A stretch of 7,009 nt of DNA from Thermoplasmata archaeon. Its GTDB lineage: Archaea > Thermoplasmatota > Thermoplasmata > Thermoplasmatales > GCA-001856825. Positions within the stretch are counted from its first letter, which is position 1, and the number at the start of each line of letters is the position of its first letter. The position numbers and the translations under genes are program-made. The notes below the pieces were generated by a model. The model saw only the letters and a list, made by a program, of their open reading frames with translations, did no database searches and had not been told where the DNA came from. This document shows, one piece after another, positions 6,537 through 7,009 of the stretch. Location: assembly GCA_021792355.1 (NCBI GenBank), contig JAJYUV010000050.1, positions 1-7,009 on the forward strand, read 5' to 3'.

Positions 6537-6764
6537 AGATTTTATGAACGACTTTTTCCAGACAGCAATAGCTGAAAGGGGAGGGCTGGAGACGATTCAT
6601 AATACGCAGAGAAGAGACAATTCAGCTCCACTGAAAAAAACAAAAATGGTATAAGAATTACGAGATGAGACAGATAGGATATTTCAGGACTTGGTAGCAA
6701 TGAATTTGTAAGATGAATGAAATCCTCTCAGACTGGGCTGCAATTTCATTTAAGCCAGAGAACC

Positions 6765-6785
6765 ATGTCAAATACGGTTTGACAT
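6765..6785. repeat. Perfect inverted repeat, 8-base arms, 5-base centre
   Basis: The arms ATGTCAAA and TTTGACAT flank the centre tacgg; one further T:G pair could form in RNA. It lies 43 bases past the stop of the ACT-domain gene. It could be a dyad operator, or a short hairpin in the 3' untranslated region of that gene. No T-run follows on the minus strand, which argues against a classical terminator. Confidence 0.5.
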
Positions 6786-6812
6786 TCCTCGAGATTTAAT
6801 ACACAACTAGGC

Positions 6813-6827
6813 TAGATTTTAAATCTA
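6813..6827. repeat. Inverted repeat touching the stop codon of the ACT-domain gene
   Basis: TAGATTT and AAATCTA, seven-base arms around a single T, lie immediately after the minus-strand TGA at 6830-6828. It adds further stop codons in tandem. It may be a 3'-end RNA structure or a protein site, but AT-rich palindromes of this size can occur by chance. Confidence 0.35.
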
Positions 6828-7009
6828 TCAGTAAATAGTCACTCCCTTGATTTTACTAGACTTTTTCAATTCCGGGATGATAGAAGCAGGTATCGGCGAT
6901 TCCGTGATTATGTACAACTTCGGGTCACTCACTAGGTCTGGGTCATCCCCTATAGCTTGTCTAATACTTACCTTGTGTTTGTACAGCACTTCGACCGTCT
7001 GATAAATGA
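6828..7009 (-). CDS. 3' end of an ACT-domain amino-acid-metabolism regulator-like protein, partial
   Basis: The minus-strand frame is open from the window edge for 59 codons to a TGA at 6830-6828; the start lies outside the window. The translated tail reads VEVLYKHKVSIRQAIGDDPD, then PKLYIITESPIPASIIPEL and ends IKGVTIY. The pattern of helix, IRQ-x-x-x-DDPDL, a strand KLYIITE, helix IPELKK and final strand KGVTIY matches, from memory, the C-terminal ACT domain of archaeal predicted regulators of amino acid metabolism (COG2150). ACT domains bind amino acids and control enzymes or regulators. It lies on the same strand as the peptidase E remnant and the permease but is separated from them by more than 300 bases, so they are probably not one operon. 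The coding status is well supported; the family call is moderate. Confidence 0.65.
   Translation of the reverse strand, partial: IYQTVEVLYKHKVSIRQAIGDDPDLVSDPKLYIITESPIPASIIPELKKSSKIKGVTIY

Larger units (their letters stand above)
6537..6827. other. Stretch without an intact gene; possible decayed plus-strand coding remnant
   Basis: About 290 bases with no intact gene. On the plus strand an ATG at 6544 opens a 36-codon frame (MNDFFQTAIAERGG at its start) ending in TAA at 6652-6654. The same frame continues in a protein-like way (ELRDETDRIFQDLVAMNL) to a TAA at 6706. In the next frame an ATG at 6713 gives 28 codons (MNEILSDWAAISF at its start) ending at 6799. Joined by one stop change and one frameshift these could be a decayed small protein, but I recognise no family and chance is possible. 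The stretch also holds two inverted repeats near its right end, listed separately. I see no tRNA, rRNA or long T-tract. Confidence 0.25.

Noticed and set aside
1..7009. CRISPR array, insertion sequence, attachment site or defence system.
   Set aside because: No spaced direct repeats, transposase or terminal inverted repeats, and no nuclease or toxin-antitoxin motifs are visible.

Overview
This window is from an archaeal chromosome, most likely a member of the Thermoplasmata or a related euryarchaeal lineage. The evidence is an archaeal-type threonyl-tRNA synthetase, TATA-like boxes centred about 25 bases before several start codons (the leaderless arrangement typical of archaea), a TTG start, U-rich tracts after genes in place of clear hairpin terminators, and an ACT-domain regulator of an archaeal type. 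The lineage is inference; that it is archaeal is well supported.

Layout. Bases 1-1314 (+) hold the C-terminal two thirds of threonyl-tRNA synthetase, cut at its 5' end by the window edge. Bases 1408-1812 (+) encode a small MscL-family mechanosensitive channel with an unusual N-terminal helix and proline-rich linker. Bases 1907-2446 (+) encode a cytoplasmic YceI-family protein. Bases 2533-4140 (+) encode a UbiD-family prenylated-FMN decarboxylase with a TTG start. Its stop codon directly abuts the stop of a convergent APC-superfamily permease (4141-5595, -). Further along the minus strand are a broken peptidase E (S51) gene (5827-6508), a largely empty stretch (6509-6827), and the 3' end of an ACT-domain protein (6828-7009) entering from the right edge.

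How the genes fit together. No strong multi-gene pathway is visible. MscL, YceI and UbiD each have their own promoter-like box, and T-rich terminator-like tracts follow the first two, so these look like single-gene units. The right half has a loose amino-acid and peptide theme: a permease, a dead dipeptidase-like hydrolase and an ACT-domain protein. I see no mobile element, CRISPR array, tRNA or rRNA.

The points most worth attention are the doubly broken peptidase E with a lost nucleophile, the UbiD 3' end that appears to double as the permease terminator on the other strand, the loss of a zinc-ligand cysteine in the synthetase, the unusual MscL layout, and two operator-like inverted repeats. 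I do not see convincing evidence of a wholly new multi-gene system here.
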